From positions 1 through 26,179 of the IMG/VR virus record IMGVR_UViG_3300028384_000575: a stretch of 26,179 bases of DNA, one strand, 5' to 3'. The notes under the pieces are model-generated. The model had not been told where the DNA came from. It saw only the letters and a program-made list of their open reading frames with translations, and searched no databases. The position numbers and the translations under genes are program-made. Shown here one piece after another: positions 15,651-22,770 of the stretch (position 1 is the first letter of the stretch; each line of letters starts with the position of its first letter). This DNA is from a virus.

Positions 15651-17896
15651 CTAATTATTTCGCTTAATCTGCCACGGTTATTATACCTTGCAAAGTTAAT
15701 CTTTATTTTTGACTCTTTTTTCTCAGGTTGATATAAGTTCTTCTGACAAGCCATTACAGCTAATCCCGAACTAATAGAAGCATCAAACTTAGTTCTATTG
15801 CTTATATCAAATTTAGCCCAATCCTCAAGCGTTCTAATGAATGGCATTGTACCCATTGTTTCTGTGTCTCTATAACTACCATCAAAATCTAATCCAACAT
15901 ACTTCTCTATATAAGATTCTATAGCCGATGCGTGAGCTTGCTTTACTGCCTCACTTGAGTTAGGTATACCTCCTAATTCTTTTTCGGTCTTAGAGAGTTT
16001 GTTATACGCCTTGTCAGGCCTATTCATTGAATATCCTCTGTAACCTCTATTCTTTAAATAATAAAGTAAACGAGGTTTATTATTTTCAGCAAGTATAGGC
16101 ATACCATAAAAAACTATAGCCATAAGGACATCCTCAAAGAATATCTCTGCTGTCTGTGGTCTTGCTACATATTCTAAAAAAAACTCGTTGCTTGGAGCAT
16201 TATCCATATTAAACTTTGTTAGTCCGTGTAATGCACCATTAGAACCTCCTCCACCTACTACTCCTGATATATCATAACTATCACAACCGAATGCACCAAT
16301 ATGGTCATTGGCAGGATACTTAACACCGTTCTTTAATACATATCTATTCTGCATACCTTTTTCAGGTGTCCAACTCACATAGAACCTTCCTCTTGAATCA
16401 GGGGAGAATATTACTTCAGTATCTCTAATACCATCCTTCCAATGAAAAGAACCTCTTGTGATATAGTGTTCTTTTATCATAGTGTCATTGAAGTCTATCT
16501 GCTGATATATCTTAGTTAAATTAAATATTGATGATTTACTCTCATCTCTAAATGCGTGTGACTCACTTCTTGGGAACTGACGATAAAATTCATTGAGTGC
16601 ATCAGGGTCGTTCTTCAAACTATCAACCTCAGCCTCCCAATAATCTATAGCTCCTTGATGAATATATTCACCATAAGAATCTACCTTTGGTGACTTAGGG
16701 GTTGTAAATACAGGCATACCATATCTATCTATAAATCCCTCCATATTCCATTCCATAGGAATAAATAAGCTATACATACCGCTCTTGGTTTGTCCGTTGG
16801 CGTTTCTTTTATTAACATCAGAATCAAGATATAGTTTTTTAAAACTATCACCACCTTTTTCTAATGCGTTAGATGTAGAACCCATCATACATTTGCCTAT
16901 AATCCTACTACCCAAACGCAAACAAGTTTTTGTTACTCGCCAATTATTAAGAATATTATTTGGCTTTAACCACTTACCACTTTCATCATGTACTAACAGC
17001 AGAAGTTTTTCACCATCATAACTGTTGTCATCTGTGTTCTTCCAATCTATAGTAGTATCCAATCCCTCCAAAGATTCTTCATCTACTTGATGCATATTCT
17101 TTTTGGTAATCTTTGATGCAGGAACTCTATAAGCAAGTTCTGTCTTTGGTTTGTCCATACCATCCATAATAGGCTTGAAGAAGAATGGTAATCTACTATT
17201 TATTGGAACTACTTTATCCGTAAACATTTTCTTGGCATCACCACCTGTCTTAGATAGTATTCCAACTCGTGCATCTTTTGCAAGTGTTGCTGTATTAACA
17301 CATTCGGATGATGACATAAATGAAAAACCTGAACGTCTTATCTTCAGGTATATCATTCCAAAACTTCTTTTATCAGCTTTACAAGCCTCCCAAAACAAAA
17401 ACAATATTCTATTGGCTTCACGATATTCAGGATATCCAACATCAATATTTGTCCATTGAAGGTACATATAATGAGCGCCTGTAATATAAGTAGGCTTACC
17501 ATTATTCATAAACCAATGACCATCCTCACGATTATCAAACTCATTCTCAATATAATCTACCCATTGACTCTTAAATTCAGAGGGCATATTATTCCATTGA
17601 AATATAGATTGTATTTTAGATAATGGTTTTGGTAAATCTAATCTTTCCCAATACTGTTCTTTGGAATCTTTGTGTCTTCGATGACACACTTTAGGTGCTT
17701 TAGGTAGACCTATCTTAAGACCTGACACATCTATAACCTCTCCTAACTCACCTGTTTTAGATATTACAACAAGGTCATACTTATCGTTGTATCCATACAA
17801 CCAACTTCTATTTCTATTCTTGTTGGTAAGTACAGATTTAGGTACATAATCCTGTACAACTCTATATAGTTTTTTATCTTGACCTTCTTTCTGCAA
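15647..17896 (-). CDS. terL: Terminase large subunit (DNA-packaging ATPase/nuclease)
   Basis: A 749-aa protein. The ATPase half has an unusual Walker A-like segment, KIRRSGFSFMSSSE (residues 185-198), lacking the usual GK-S/T, and a clear Walker B, KLLLLVHDESG, with D304-E305. A coupling-motif-like GSTSNALEKGG follows at 339-349, and the bridging motif NEFYRQFPRSESHAF at 435-449. The nuclease half shows a RuvC/RNase H-like acidic set: D539 (FGCDSYDIS), E604 (ILAENNKPRL) and D705 (KFDASISSG). The enzyme drives DNA into the head through the portal encoded next. Its start overlaps the upstream gene by 23 bases, and the next in-frame Met is about 100 residues in, so this start is the best available. 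It is large for a phage terminase because of a ~170-residue N-terminal extension. Confidence 0.88.
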   Translation of the reverse strand: MQKEGQDKKLYRVVQDYVPKSVLTNKNRNRSWLYGYNDKYDLVVISKTGELGEVIDVSGLKIGLPKAPKVCHRRHKDSKEQYWERLDLPKPLSKIQSIFQWNNMPSEFKSQWVDYIENEFDNREDGHWFMNNGKPTYITGAHYMYLQWTNIDVGYPEYREANRILFLFWEACKADKRSFGMIYLKIRRSGFSFMSSSECVNTATLAKDARVGILSKTGGDAKKMFTDKVVPINSRLPFFFKPIMDGMDKPKTELAYRVPASKITKKNMHQVDEESLEGLDTTIDWKNTDDNSYDGEKLLLLVHDESGKWLKPNNILNNWRVTKTCLRLGSRIIGKCMMGSTSNALEKGGDSFKKLYLDSDVNKRNANGQTKSGMYSLFIPMEWNMEGFIDRYGMPVFTTPKSPKVDSYGEYIHQGAIDYWEAEVDSLKNDPDALNEFYRQFPRSESHAFRDESKSSIFNLTKIYQQIDFNDTMIKEHYITRGSFHWKDGIRDTEVIFSPDSRGRFYVSWTPEKGMQNRYVLKNGVKYPANDHIGAFGCDSYDISGVVGGGGSNGALHGLTKFNMDNAPSNEFFLEYVARPQTAEIFFEDVLMAIVFYGMPILAENNKPRLLYYLKNRGYRGYSMNRPDKAYNKLSKTEKELGGIPNSSEAVKQAHASAIESYIEKYVGLDFDGSYRDTETMGTMPFIRTLEDWAKFDISNRTKFDASISSGLAVMACQKNLYQPEKKESKIKINFARYNNRGRLSEIIR

Positions 17897-18158
17897 AACC
17901 TTGTTTTGAATCTACTTTATCATTTACTCCCCTTTCAGAGGATTCAATAGCTTCTTTCTCAGCTTCTATTCTATTTAGTATTTCAAAAGCATCGAATATA
18001 GCTAACTTCTTTGTTGCTGCTGCATTCTTTAATCTGTCAGCTGCTAAATCATCATCAGGGTCAGGTTTTATTATATCTTCTTTAGCTACTTTTATTAGCT
18101 GCTCAACAGCTCTTCGCCCTGCTTTTATTATCTCTAATTTTATATCCTTTGTATTCAT
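17874..18158 (-). CDS. Putative terminase small subunit
   Basis: A 94-aa, highly charged helical protein (KLEIIKAGRRAVEQLIKVAK, then DPDDDLAADRLKNAAATKKL, then AFEILNRIEAEKEAIESSER). No textbook helix-turn-helix is obvious. Its position immediately before the large terminase, overlapping it by 23 bases, and its size and helix content are what one expects of a small terminase that recognises phage DNA and stimulates the motor. It also overlaps the upstream oxygenase-like gene by 4 bases. The assignment rests on context. Confidence 0.6.
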   Translation of the reverse strand: MNTKDIKLEIIKAGRRAVEQLIKVAKEDIIKPDPDDDLAADRLKNAAATKKLAIFDAFEILNRIEAEKEAIESSERGVNDKVDSKQGFAERRSR

Positions 18159-18634
18159 TGTAATTTCTTCTTTAAGAATACTACTTGAACTAATCTTGAA
18201 TTATCACCTTCACCAAAATTACTTTCTAAATTTCTTGAATGTGGTAAATCAGAACTAAATACAAAACAGCTATTATATCTTGCGTGATTAATATACAAAA
18301 TATTATCATCATCATCATATAAAGTTGTACCGTACTGAACGGGGTGTTCTTTATTTAAATATAATATAGCTGTAAGGTCTCCCATCATTTCGTCTGTATG
18401 TATGTAATTAGGTTCGTCTTGACCTTCAGGTGATTGTCTTGCAAAACTCAAATTTACTTCATAATCAGGATAGTTCTCTAAAAGAAAACCTGTAAACTCA
18501 TCTGACTCCTTTGGCATAACTCTTTTAAAAAGCTGAAGTCCATCATTAAAATCTATGAATCCATTGTCGAGTATATCATCTACATACTCATCAGGATTTC
18601 TAAGTACATCCTCAAAGAAAAACATCATCTTCAT
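18155..18634 (-). CDS. 2OG-Fe(II) oxygenase-like protein (DUF6445-type)
   Basis: A 159-aa protein with the double-stranded beta-helix metal signature: H79-T80-D81 (YIHTDEMMGDLTAILYLN), a distal H132 in SSDLPHSRN, and R147 in GDNSRLVQVVFLKK, as expected for the residue that binds 2-oxoglutarate. Between them lie LYLN and a GTTLY strand, as in prolyl-hydroxylase-like enzymes. The family uses Fe(II), oxygen and 2-oxoglutarate to hydroxylate protein, nucleic acid or small-molecule substrates; the substrate here is unknown. Proteins of this type are common in marine phage genomes near structural genes. ATGA overlap with the co-chaperonin-like gene before it and with the small terminase after it suggests co-expression with assembly genes, so a virion protein is one possible target. 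Two further Met codons at residues 3-4 make the exact start uncertain by a few codons. Confidence 0.72.
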   Translation of the reverse strand: MKMMFFFEDVLRNPDEYVDDILDNGFIDFNDGLQLFKRVMPKESDEFTGFLLENYPDYEVNLSFARQSPEGQDEPNYIHTDEMMGDLTAILYLNKEHPVQYGTTLYDDDDNILYINHARYNSCFVFSSDLPHSRNLESNFGEGDNSRLVQVVFLKKKLQ

Positions 18635-19194
18635 AACTCCATAGTTATTTGATTATCTAAAACTCTGTAAAGTTTTTGACCCTCTATATTAAACTCGTAC
18701 TCACTATCAGGTTTAAAAGAAACTTTTGTTCCTTCATTTACACCTAAAGATTTCATGTATTCGTTTGGATACACCATCTCACCCATTAAAGGCTCGTGTT
18801 TTATTGGTTTAAATATATAAGAATCTTCTACTGATATCGGTTTTACAAAACAGAAATTATTGTGAGCATTCCATTGTGTACCATTATGGTACATATAAAA
18901 CTGATAGTTGTCTACAAAAAAAAGGTTATTCATAAAAAAACTCTTACCGCTTTTTCTTCTACCCCTCATATCGTTATAGAACTTGAAAACATTATGATGT
19001 ACTATTAGTGTATCCCCCTTTTTTATAGGGCCATCATAAATAATAGGAACTGATACGACTTCTGCGAATCTATTAGAAAACCTATGGTCTTCTTCTGATG
19101 TACTAACGAGGACTTCTAATCCTCCTATTTCTTTTGTGTTATCGTATCGTTTATTATTTTTTGGTCTTACAATGAATTGATTTATGGATTGCAT
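18631..19194 (-). CDS. GroES-like co-chaperonin (T4 gp31-like role) with large insertion
   Basis: A 187-aa protein. Residues 6-70 follow the GroES/Cpn10 N-terminal half: an RP entry strand (FIVRPKNNKRYDN), a flexible segment ending KEIGGLEVLV that fits the GroEL-binding mobile loop, then FAEVVSVP and IKKGDTLIVHHNVF, which matches the G-x-V-x-x-V...V-K-x-G-D-x-V pattern. The C-terminus (residues ~160-187, FKPDSEYEFNIEGQKLYRVL followed by DNQITMEL) matches the final GroES strands with the conserved Gly and terminal hydrophobic pair. Between them lie about 90 extra residues rich in Phe, Tyr and Asn. Host GroES is ~97 aa and T4 gp31 111 aa. Phage versions replace host GroES so that the capsid protein fits the GroEL cage, which suits a gene in an assembly operon. 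The identification is by pattern; a structural search would settle it. Confidence 0.62.
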   Translation of the reverse strand: MQSINQFIVRPKNNKRYDNTKEIGGLEVLVSTSEEDHRFSNRFAEVVSVPIIYDGPIKKGDTLIVHHNVFKFYNDMRGRRKSGKSFFMNNLFFVDNYQFYMYHNGTQWNAHNNFCFVKPISVEDSYIFKPIKHEPLMGEMVYPNEYMKSLGVNEGTKVSFKPDSEYEFNIEGQKLYRVLDNQITMEL

Positions 19195-19418
19195 TAGAAA
19201 TTTATATTATATTCTATTGATACAGGAACTGTGCTTGTAAACTCTTTCCATAAGAGTACAACCTCATCCTGCTCTATCCAAATCTTTATTGATTGTCTGT
19301 CTTCGTCATACTTAATAAGATGTATTGTATGACTATTACCTAAGACTTCTTGACCTACGATGTAATGCATAGCACCTGATTTATAATCAGGCCCTATGGA
19401 TATTTTTCTTATATCCAT
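19194..19418 (-). CDS. Small conserved phage protein of unknown function
   Basis: A 74-aa protein beginning MDIRKISIGPDYKSGAMHYI and continuing VGQEVLGNSHTIHLIKY. It resembles short proteins I have seen repeatedly in marine phage genomes, but no function is known to me. It looks like a small beta-rich domain with acidic and aromatic residues (IWIEQDEVVLLWKEF). Its stop shares a base with the start of the co-chaperonin-like gene (TAATG type), implying coupled translation. There is no membrane segment or signal peptide. Confidence 0.62.
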   Translation of the reverse strand: MDIRKISIGPDYKSGAMHYIVGQEVLGNSHTIHLIKYDEDRQSIKIWIEQDEVVLLWKEFTSTVPVSIEYNINF

Positions 19419-19450
19419 TATATTTAATTTTATTTAATATATTCTAATCC

Positions 19451-19702
19451 TTACACTTCATAAGCGTCAACAGACGCTTGAAACGCATCTTTTACCGCTT
19501 GTGTCCATACTGCATTAGCTACAGTCTGAACTTCTTCAGGTAAAGTAGATACATCCGTATCAGGCTGATATGAAGCTCTGTGGTTTTTTTCAGCCACTAA
19601 AACATCACCATCCATAACTTTAGTTGATTCTTTAACAAGAAGTGTTTTAAACTCTCCTACTACGCTGATTGAATCTATTGTTGTTGTTTTTGTTAAACTC
19701 AT
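19451..19702 (-). CDS. Small conserved phage protein of unknown function
   Basis: An 83-aa, acidic, soluble protein: a Thr/Val-rich beta start (MSLTKTTTIDSISVVGEFKT), a middle with AEKNHRASYQPDTDVS and a helical end (VQTVANAVWTQAVKDAFQAS). The VWT-V-A-Y pattern at the end recurs in short proteins next to tail-fibre genes of marine phages. It starts one base after the fibre stop at 19704, so it is likely co-expressed and may be a fibre accessory or assembly factor; that is inference only. Confidence 0.6.
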   Translation of the reverse strand: MSLTKTTTIDSISVVGEFKTLLVKESTKVMDGDVLVAEKNHRASYQPDTDVSTLPEEVQTVANAVWTQAVKDAFQASVDAYEV

Positions 19703-19703
19703 T

Positions 19704-20861
19704 TTATGTTGTTCTATAAGTTAATGTAAAATCTATTGTTATATCACCACCTGTTTCAAGGTCACCTGTTGTAATTCCTATTGTTTGGTCATAACCTGTA
19801 GGGGAGCTTATTCTTTGTAATGCTACAGTTGTATTTGCTGTTCCATAAATCGCACCAACAAATGTGTCTAAGCCATCTAATCTAATTATTTTAGATACAC
19901 TACAAGAAACTGTAGAGGTGTCTTCAGCTCCATCTATAGGGAATGGTAATCCACCAAACATAAGAATACCGCTCCCTCCAAATGTAGAGGTTTCGTCTAA
20001 AACTATTCTAACCTTAGCAACGCATACATTTCCTATTTTAGTATACTTTCCATCTTGAACATTATAAACAGGTGATAACGAACCACCTATAAACGAACCT
20101 ACAGTAGGTGTAAATGTACCTTCCTCGTAATCATCTAATTTATTTTCTGCGCCTGTACCACCAATATAAATACCATCACTTACCTCTATAGAACCAACTA
20201 CATCAAGAGTTGTTGCACTCTCATCTAAAGTAACAAAAGCCGATTCAATAGTGTTTGCAGCTGAGCCTACCCATATCTTTCCTTCTGAAAGGTTAGGTAC
20301 ATCGTTTGTACGACCAACACTAAATACTTCTATTGAACCGTTGCTTTGGTTTGAGCGTGAAATTTTACCTACATTCTGAATAAGGTTGCTGCCCGTTGGC
20401 TTTGTTACTGTAAGTCCACCGCCTGCAGCTACATATACAATATCTCCTTCATCTCCTAATGCATCAGTATCTACGTCAATTAAATCCCCTACACTAATTA
20501 CATAACCATTAGTATTTATATCGTAATCAGAATCTGCTAAACCTATTGATGGCATTTGAGCAGAATCAGAAGCATCTGCTTTTTGAACCTCAGGTCTATT
20601 CTGTCCTGCATTATATCCTGATATATAAACAGGGTCTCCTTTAGATACAGCTTCAGCAAATCTAACTTCCTGTACTACTTTCTCTGAAGCATAAACAGGA
20701 GTAATAGATGAGTCGGTTAGCTTATCATTTATATATGTAAATATTCCCGAAAAATCAAACGTCTTAGTTGCGTTATCATCACTTGAGTCTGTTCCAATTA
20801 TATAATCGGAATCAGCAGGAATAATTGAAGGATACGAACTCTGATTACTTATTTTTGCCAT
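19704..20861 (-). CDS. Tail fibre / appendage protein
   Basis: A 385-aa virion protein in three parts. Residues 10-45 (IIPADSDYIIGTDSSDDNAT, then FDFSGIFTYIND) look like a short virion-attachment segment that the S74 fibre also has in similar form (VDFIVGYDGNSNVRISPSNF). Residues ~54-186 are a beta domain (SKGDPVYISGYN, MPSIGLADSD, GDLIDVDTDALGDEGDIVYV) that occurs in many phage appendage proteins. Residues 241-253 (KLDDYEEGTFTPT) open the C-terminal receptor-binding-type domain, with the accompanying GKYTKIGNVCVAKVRI strand. It probably forms a trimeric appendage contacting the host. It is in the same unit as the coiled-coil gene at 20862-21092. Confidence 0.75.
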   Translation of the reverse strand: MAKISNQSSYPSIIPADSDYIIGTDSSDDNATKTFDFSGIFTYINDKLTDSSITPVYASEKVVQEVRFAEAVSKGDPVYISGYNAGQNRPEVQKADASDSAQMPSIGLADSDYDINTNGYVISVGDLIDVDTDALGDEGDIVYVAAGGGLTVTKPTGSNLIQNVGKISRSNQSNGSIEVFSVGRTNDVPNLSEGKIWVGSAANTIESAFVTLDESATTLDVVGSIEVSDGIYIGGTGAENKLDDYEEGTFTPTVGSFIGGSLSPVYNVQDGKYTKIGNVCVAKVRIVLDETSTFGGSGILMFGGLPFPIDGAEDTSTVSCSVSKIIRLDGLDTFVGAIYGTANTTVALQRISSPTGYDQTIGITTGDLETGGDITIDFTLTYRTT

Positions 20862-21092
20862 TTACTCTTTTTTTTCTGTAACATCTCCTGTCTGCATATT
20901 AATAACAGAATTGCTACCATATTTATCCGCTAATATTTTTTCTTGTTCAGCAAACTTTAATTTCATTTGAGCAATGCCCTCAAGGACTTGTACTTTTTGA
21001 AGTTCTAATTCACCTAACGCAATTTTACTTTTAGTAAAATCATTCTGTAGAGCTTGAAGAGTCTCTAACTCTTTCTTACTTAATTTTGACAT
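20862..21092 (-). CDS. Small coiled-coil protein
   Basis: A 76-aa protein starting MSKLSKKELETLQALQNDFT. It is almost entirely a heptad-patterned helix up to residue ~58 (LGELELQKVQVLEGIAQMKL), with a short tail NMQTGDVTEKKE. I place the start at 21092. An in-frame ATG at 21113 would lie only 2 bases below the -7 element at 21116-21123 and so above the expected transcription start. The chosen ATG is 23 bases below it, behind an A/T-rich leader. First gene of a promoter-led unit after the lysis cassette. Function unknown; trimerisation or assembly chaperone for the following fibre is a reasonable guess. Confidence 0.68.
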   Translation of the reverse strand: MSKLSKKELETLQALQNDFTKSKIALGELELQKVQVLEGIAQMKLKFAEQEKILADKYGSNSVINMQTGDVTEKKE

Positions 21093-21115
21093 TTTATTTA
21101 AATTTAAATTCACTA

Positions 21116-21123
21116 CAAAGATA
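21116..21123 (-). promoter_or_regulatory. Flavobacterial-type promoter (-7 element) below the lysis cassette
   Basis: The minus strand reads TATCTTTGTAG, identical over 11 bases to 9522-9532 and 1193-1203. It lies 23 bases above the ATG at 21092 and just after the holin stop. No TTG is found at 17-24 bases upstream. It would start the fibre, co-chaperonin, oxygenase and terminase unit. A weak inverted repeat (TAGATAA/TTATCTA, 21122-21140) overlaps its upstream edge. Confidence 0.58.
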
Positions 21124-21137
21124 GATAATTTTTTTAT

Positions 21138-21578
21138 CTACTTCTTTATCTTTTCAAACGACCTTCCTCCGAAGTATGCAGAGATAACAGTTATTAGGGT
21201 TAGCTGAAGTAAATCAACCCAACTGTCTTTTACATCAAAGTTTATTTTACCTGCGTCAATGAATATCATAAGAACAACGCTTACAATTAAGAATAATAAA
21301 ACTATAGGTCTTACGTTTTTAGATAACCAAGAATCAGAATTTGAGTCATACTCCCAACGATTAGATATCTCTTCCATCTCTTTTATCTGTTGGTCGTAAA
21401 TCATCTGCTGAAGTTTTATTTTATCATCAATAGATATATCTGATTTAGTTATTTGCTCTATGGCTTCTTGAGGTGTAGTTACACCTTCTAATACTTTTCC
21501 AAGTGTAGGATTTATTAATGAAGCTGCACCCAAAAGTACCTTTCCAAGTTTAGTATCTTTAAATTTTTTCTTAGGCAT
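21138..21578 (-). CDS. Holin (GTA-type 3TM holin family)
   Basis: A 146-aa membrane protein. The N-terminus is basic (MPKKKFKDTKLGKVLLGAAS), followed by a soluble helical part with EAIEQITKSDISIDDKIKLQ. Then comes the family signature WEYDSNSDSWLSKNVRPIVL, opening the first strong membrane segment (VRPIVLLFLIVSVVLMIFID, residues ~92-111). A second segment (LLQLTLITVISAYFGG, ~122-138) ends in RSFEKIKK. This pattern matches the holin family that also includes the release holin of gene-transfer agents. It permeabilises the inner membrane to time endolysin action. The gene overlaps the endolysin gene by 8 bases, and its product ends in the lysine-rich tail usual for holins. Confidence 0.78.
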   Translation of the reverse strand: MPKKKFKDTKLGKVLLGAASLINPTLGKVLEGVTTPQEAIEQITKSDISIDDKIKLQQMIYDQQIKEMEEISNRWEYDSNSDSWLSKNVRPIVLLFLIVSVVLMIFIDAGKINFDVKDSWVDLLQLTLITVISAYFGGRSFEKIKK

Positions 21579-21945
21579 AATTCCAACGTGCTTTATGTTT
21601 TCTTATATCATAATGCGTAAAACTTGAATAGTTCCCCACTCCTCCTTGAAGTAGTTCACCTGCGTCAATAAGGTCTTCAATTAATATAAATACCTCATAA
21701 GGCTTCATATCTTTAATAACAATATCAGCAGCTTTACCGAGTTTATGCTGAGAGTTTAAACTTCCACCAACCTTACGATTATGAGCTTCACACCTGAAAG
21801 AACTATTTATTTTAATAGGTTTATTAACGTGTTCTCTTAATCTTTGAAGTTGCGTAGCAAGTTTTACTACATTGTGTAAAACCTCATCGGGCATTTCACA
21901 TCCGCACTTACATTCAAATTCTTTTTTGCTAAAATTTTTTGTCAT
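21571..21945 (-). CDS. Endolysin, peptidase M15-type (D-Ala-D-Ala carboxypeptidase-like)
   Basis: A 124-aa protein with the M15 zinc motif: INSSFRCEAHNRKVGGSLNS, then QHKLGKAADI, giving H67 and D74, and THYDIR, giving H111 with D113. These are the metal ligands and nearby catalytic region of M15A-type peptidases that cut peptidoglycan peptides. There is no signal peptide, so export to the wall would need the holin encoded next. The N-terminus has a Cys triplet (FECKCGCEM, residues 10-18), also seen in other members of this family. The length is that of a single catalytic domain with no separate wall-binding domain, as usual for phages of Gram-negative hosts. It overlaps its neighbours by 4 and 8 bases. 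Confidence 0.88.
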   Translation of the reverse strand: MTKNFSKKEFECKCGCEMPDEVLHNVVKLATQLQRLREHVNKPIKINSSFRCEAHNRKVGGSLNSQHKLGKAADIVIKDMKPYEVFILIEDLIDAGELLQGGVGNYSSFTHYDIRKHKARWNYA

Positions 21946-22253
21946 CGACTCTTAAGTATTTCGTTCTCTTTTTCTAAGAACTCAACCTTAACTCGCAATG
22001 CATTTACCTCAGCTGTTAGGGTAAGTACTTGATTTCGTAATTCATCTTTATCATCGCTGCTTTGAGCAAGTAATGATTCTAAGTTTCTTACTCTGTGTTT
22101 TAAATCGTCTCTGTATTGCACTCCATCTGAGTTTTCAAGTTCTGTTTTCTTTAAATCAGTTTTTGCTTTAAGTCTTGATTCAAGGTATTTCCAAATGGAA
22201 GCCGAACCTAATACTCCTACAATTGTAACTATTATTTGTACCCAAGATTCCAT
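21942..22253 (-). CDS. Spanin-like (Rz-type) membrane-anchored coiled coil
   Basis: A 103-aa protein with a single N-terminal membrane segment (VQIIVTIVGVLGSASIW, residues 5-21) followed by a long charged coiled coil to the end (HRVRNLESLLAQSSDDKDEL, LTLTAEVNALRVKVEFLEKE). That is the architecture of an i-spanin, which bridges the inner and outer membranes in the final step of lysis. It overlaps the endolysin start by 4 bases and shares a base with the upstream membrane gene. I see no embedded or following o-spanin lipoprotein, so the partner is missing or the protein has another role. Confidence 0.6.
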   Translation of the reverse strand: MESWVQIIVTIVGVLGSASIWKYLESRLKAKTDLKKTELENSDGVQYRDDLKHRVRNLESLLAQSSDDKDELRNQVLTLTAEVNALRVKVEFLEKENEILKSR

Positions 22254-22627
22254 TAGTGTCTTTCTAATTTTTCCTTAAAAACTCTTACTGTATTCCATAT
22301 AGCAAATATAAGAATGATTATCCAACCAACTCTCGACCCTTCCATGAGTCCTGCCATACTTAAATTTAATACTGTAGCGATAGCAATAAGACTTGCTATC
22401 TGAACTGCTAACAGCCTGTATTTTAGACATCCTTTCCAAACCACAGCCCACAGTTGGAATAATCCTGCAGAAGCTCCACCAAGTATTAACATTAAACTTG
22501 GATTATCAAACTCCCATATTAAACTGCAGGGGAGAGCGAATATGTGACAGAAAGAAATAAGAACCTCATTAGGCTCACTATCGCTGTACCAAAATAGTTC
22601 CTTTATCTTCTGTACACCTCTGCTCAT
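22253..22627 (-). CDS. Membrane protein of the lysis cassette, unknown function
   Basis: A 124-aa protein with three or four hydrophobic segments: around residues 25-40 (ISFCHIFALPCSLIWEF), 43-64 (LMLILGGASAGLFQLWAVVW), 71-90 (LLAVQIASLIAIATVLNLSM) and 98-115 (VGWIIILIFAIWNTVRVF). It ends in a basic tail. Its position directly before spanin-like, endolysin and holin genes, sharing a start/stop base with the next gene, suggests a lysis role such as a second holin or antiholin. I do not recognise the family, so that is inference. Confidence 0.62.
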   Translation of the reverse strand: MSRGVQKIKELFWYSDSEPNEVLISFCHIFALPCSLIWEFDNPSLMLILGGASAGLFQLWAVVWKGCLKYRLLAVQIASLIAIATVLNLSMAGLMEGSRVGWIIILIFAIWNTVRVFKEKLERH

Positions 22628-22629
22628 AA

Positions 22630-22770
22630 TTAATACATAGTTTCAGTAAACTCACAAAACGCTTTAAAAAAAGCGTTAAGGAATTGCTTTATCTTTTTAC
22701 ATAGATACTTAGCAATTACTTTTATTTTACCCCAAGCTGTTGAAGCACAACATTTAATCTTGTTAATCAT
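22630..22770 (-). CDS. Tiny basic, cysteine-containing peptide gene
   Basis: A 46-codon frame, MINKIKCCASTAWGKIKVIA then KYLCKKIKQFLNAFFKAFCE and FTETMY. It fits exactly between two genes: its ATG shares a base with the fibre stop (TAATG), and its stop is 2 bases before the next start. It has at least eight Lys, four Cys and an amphipathic helical pattern in residues 15-38, suggesting a membrane-surface peptide. A role in lysis control is possible from position. A perfect 8-bp hairpin (22658-22677) lies inside it, so the alternative is that the stretch is an untranslated terminator region. The tight fit favours a gene. Confidence 0.5.
   Translation of the reverse strand: MINKIKCCASTAWGKIKVIAKYLCKKIKQFLNAFFKAFCEFTETMY

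Noticed and set aside
15691-15698. TAACTTTG element near the end of the terminase gene as a portal promoter
   Set aside because: It matches the loose consensus but lies inside a gene, 40 bases from the portal start, without a -33 TTG; such matches are expected by chance.
21122-21140. Inverted repeat TAGATAA/TTATCTA after the holin gene as a terminator
   Set aside because: Only 7 bp and nearly all A-T, with no U-tract after it in the gene direction; it also overlaps the promoter.
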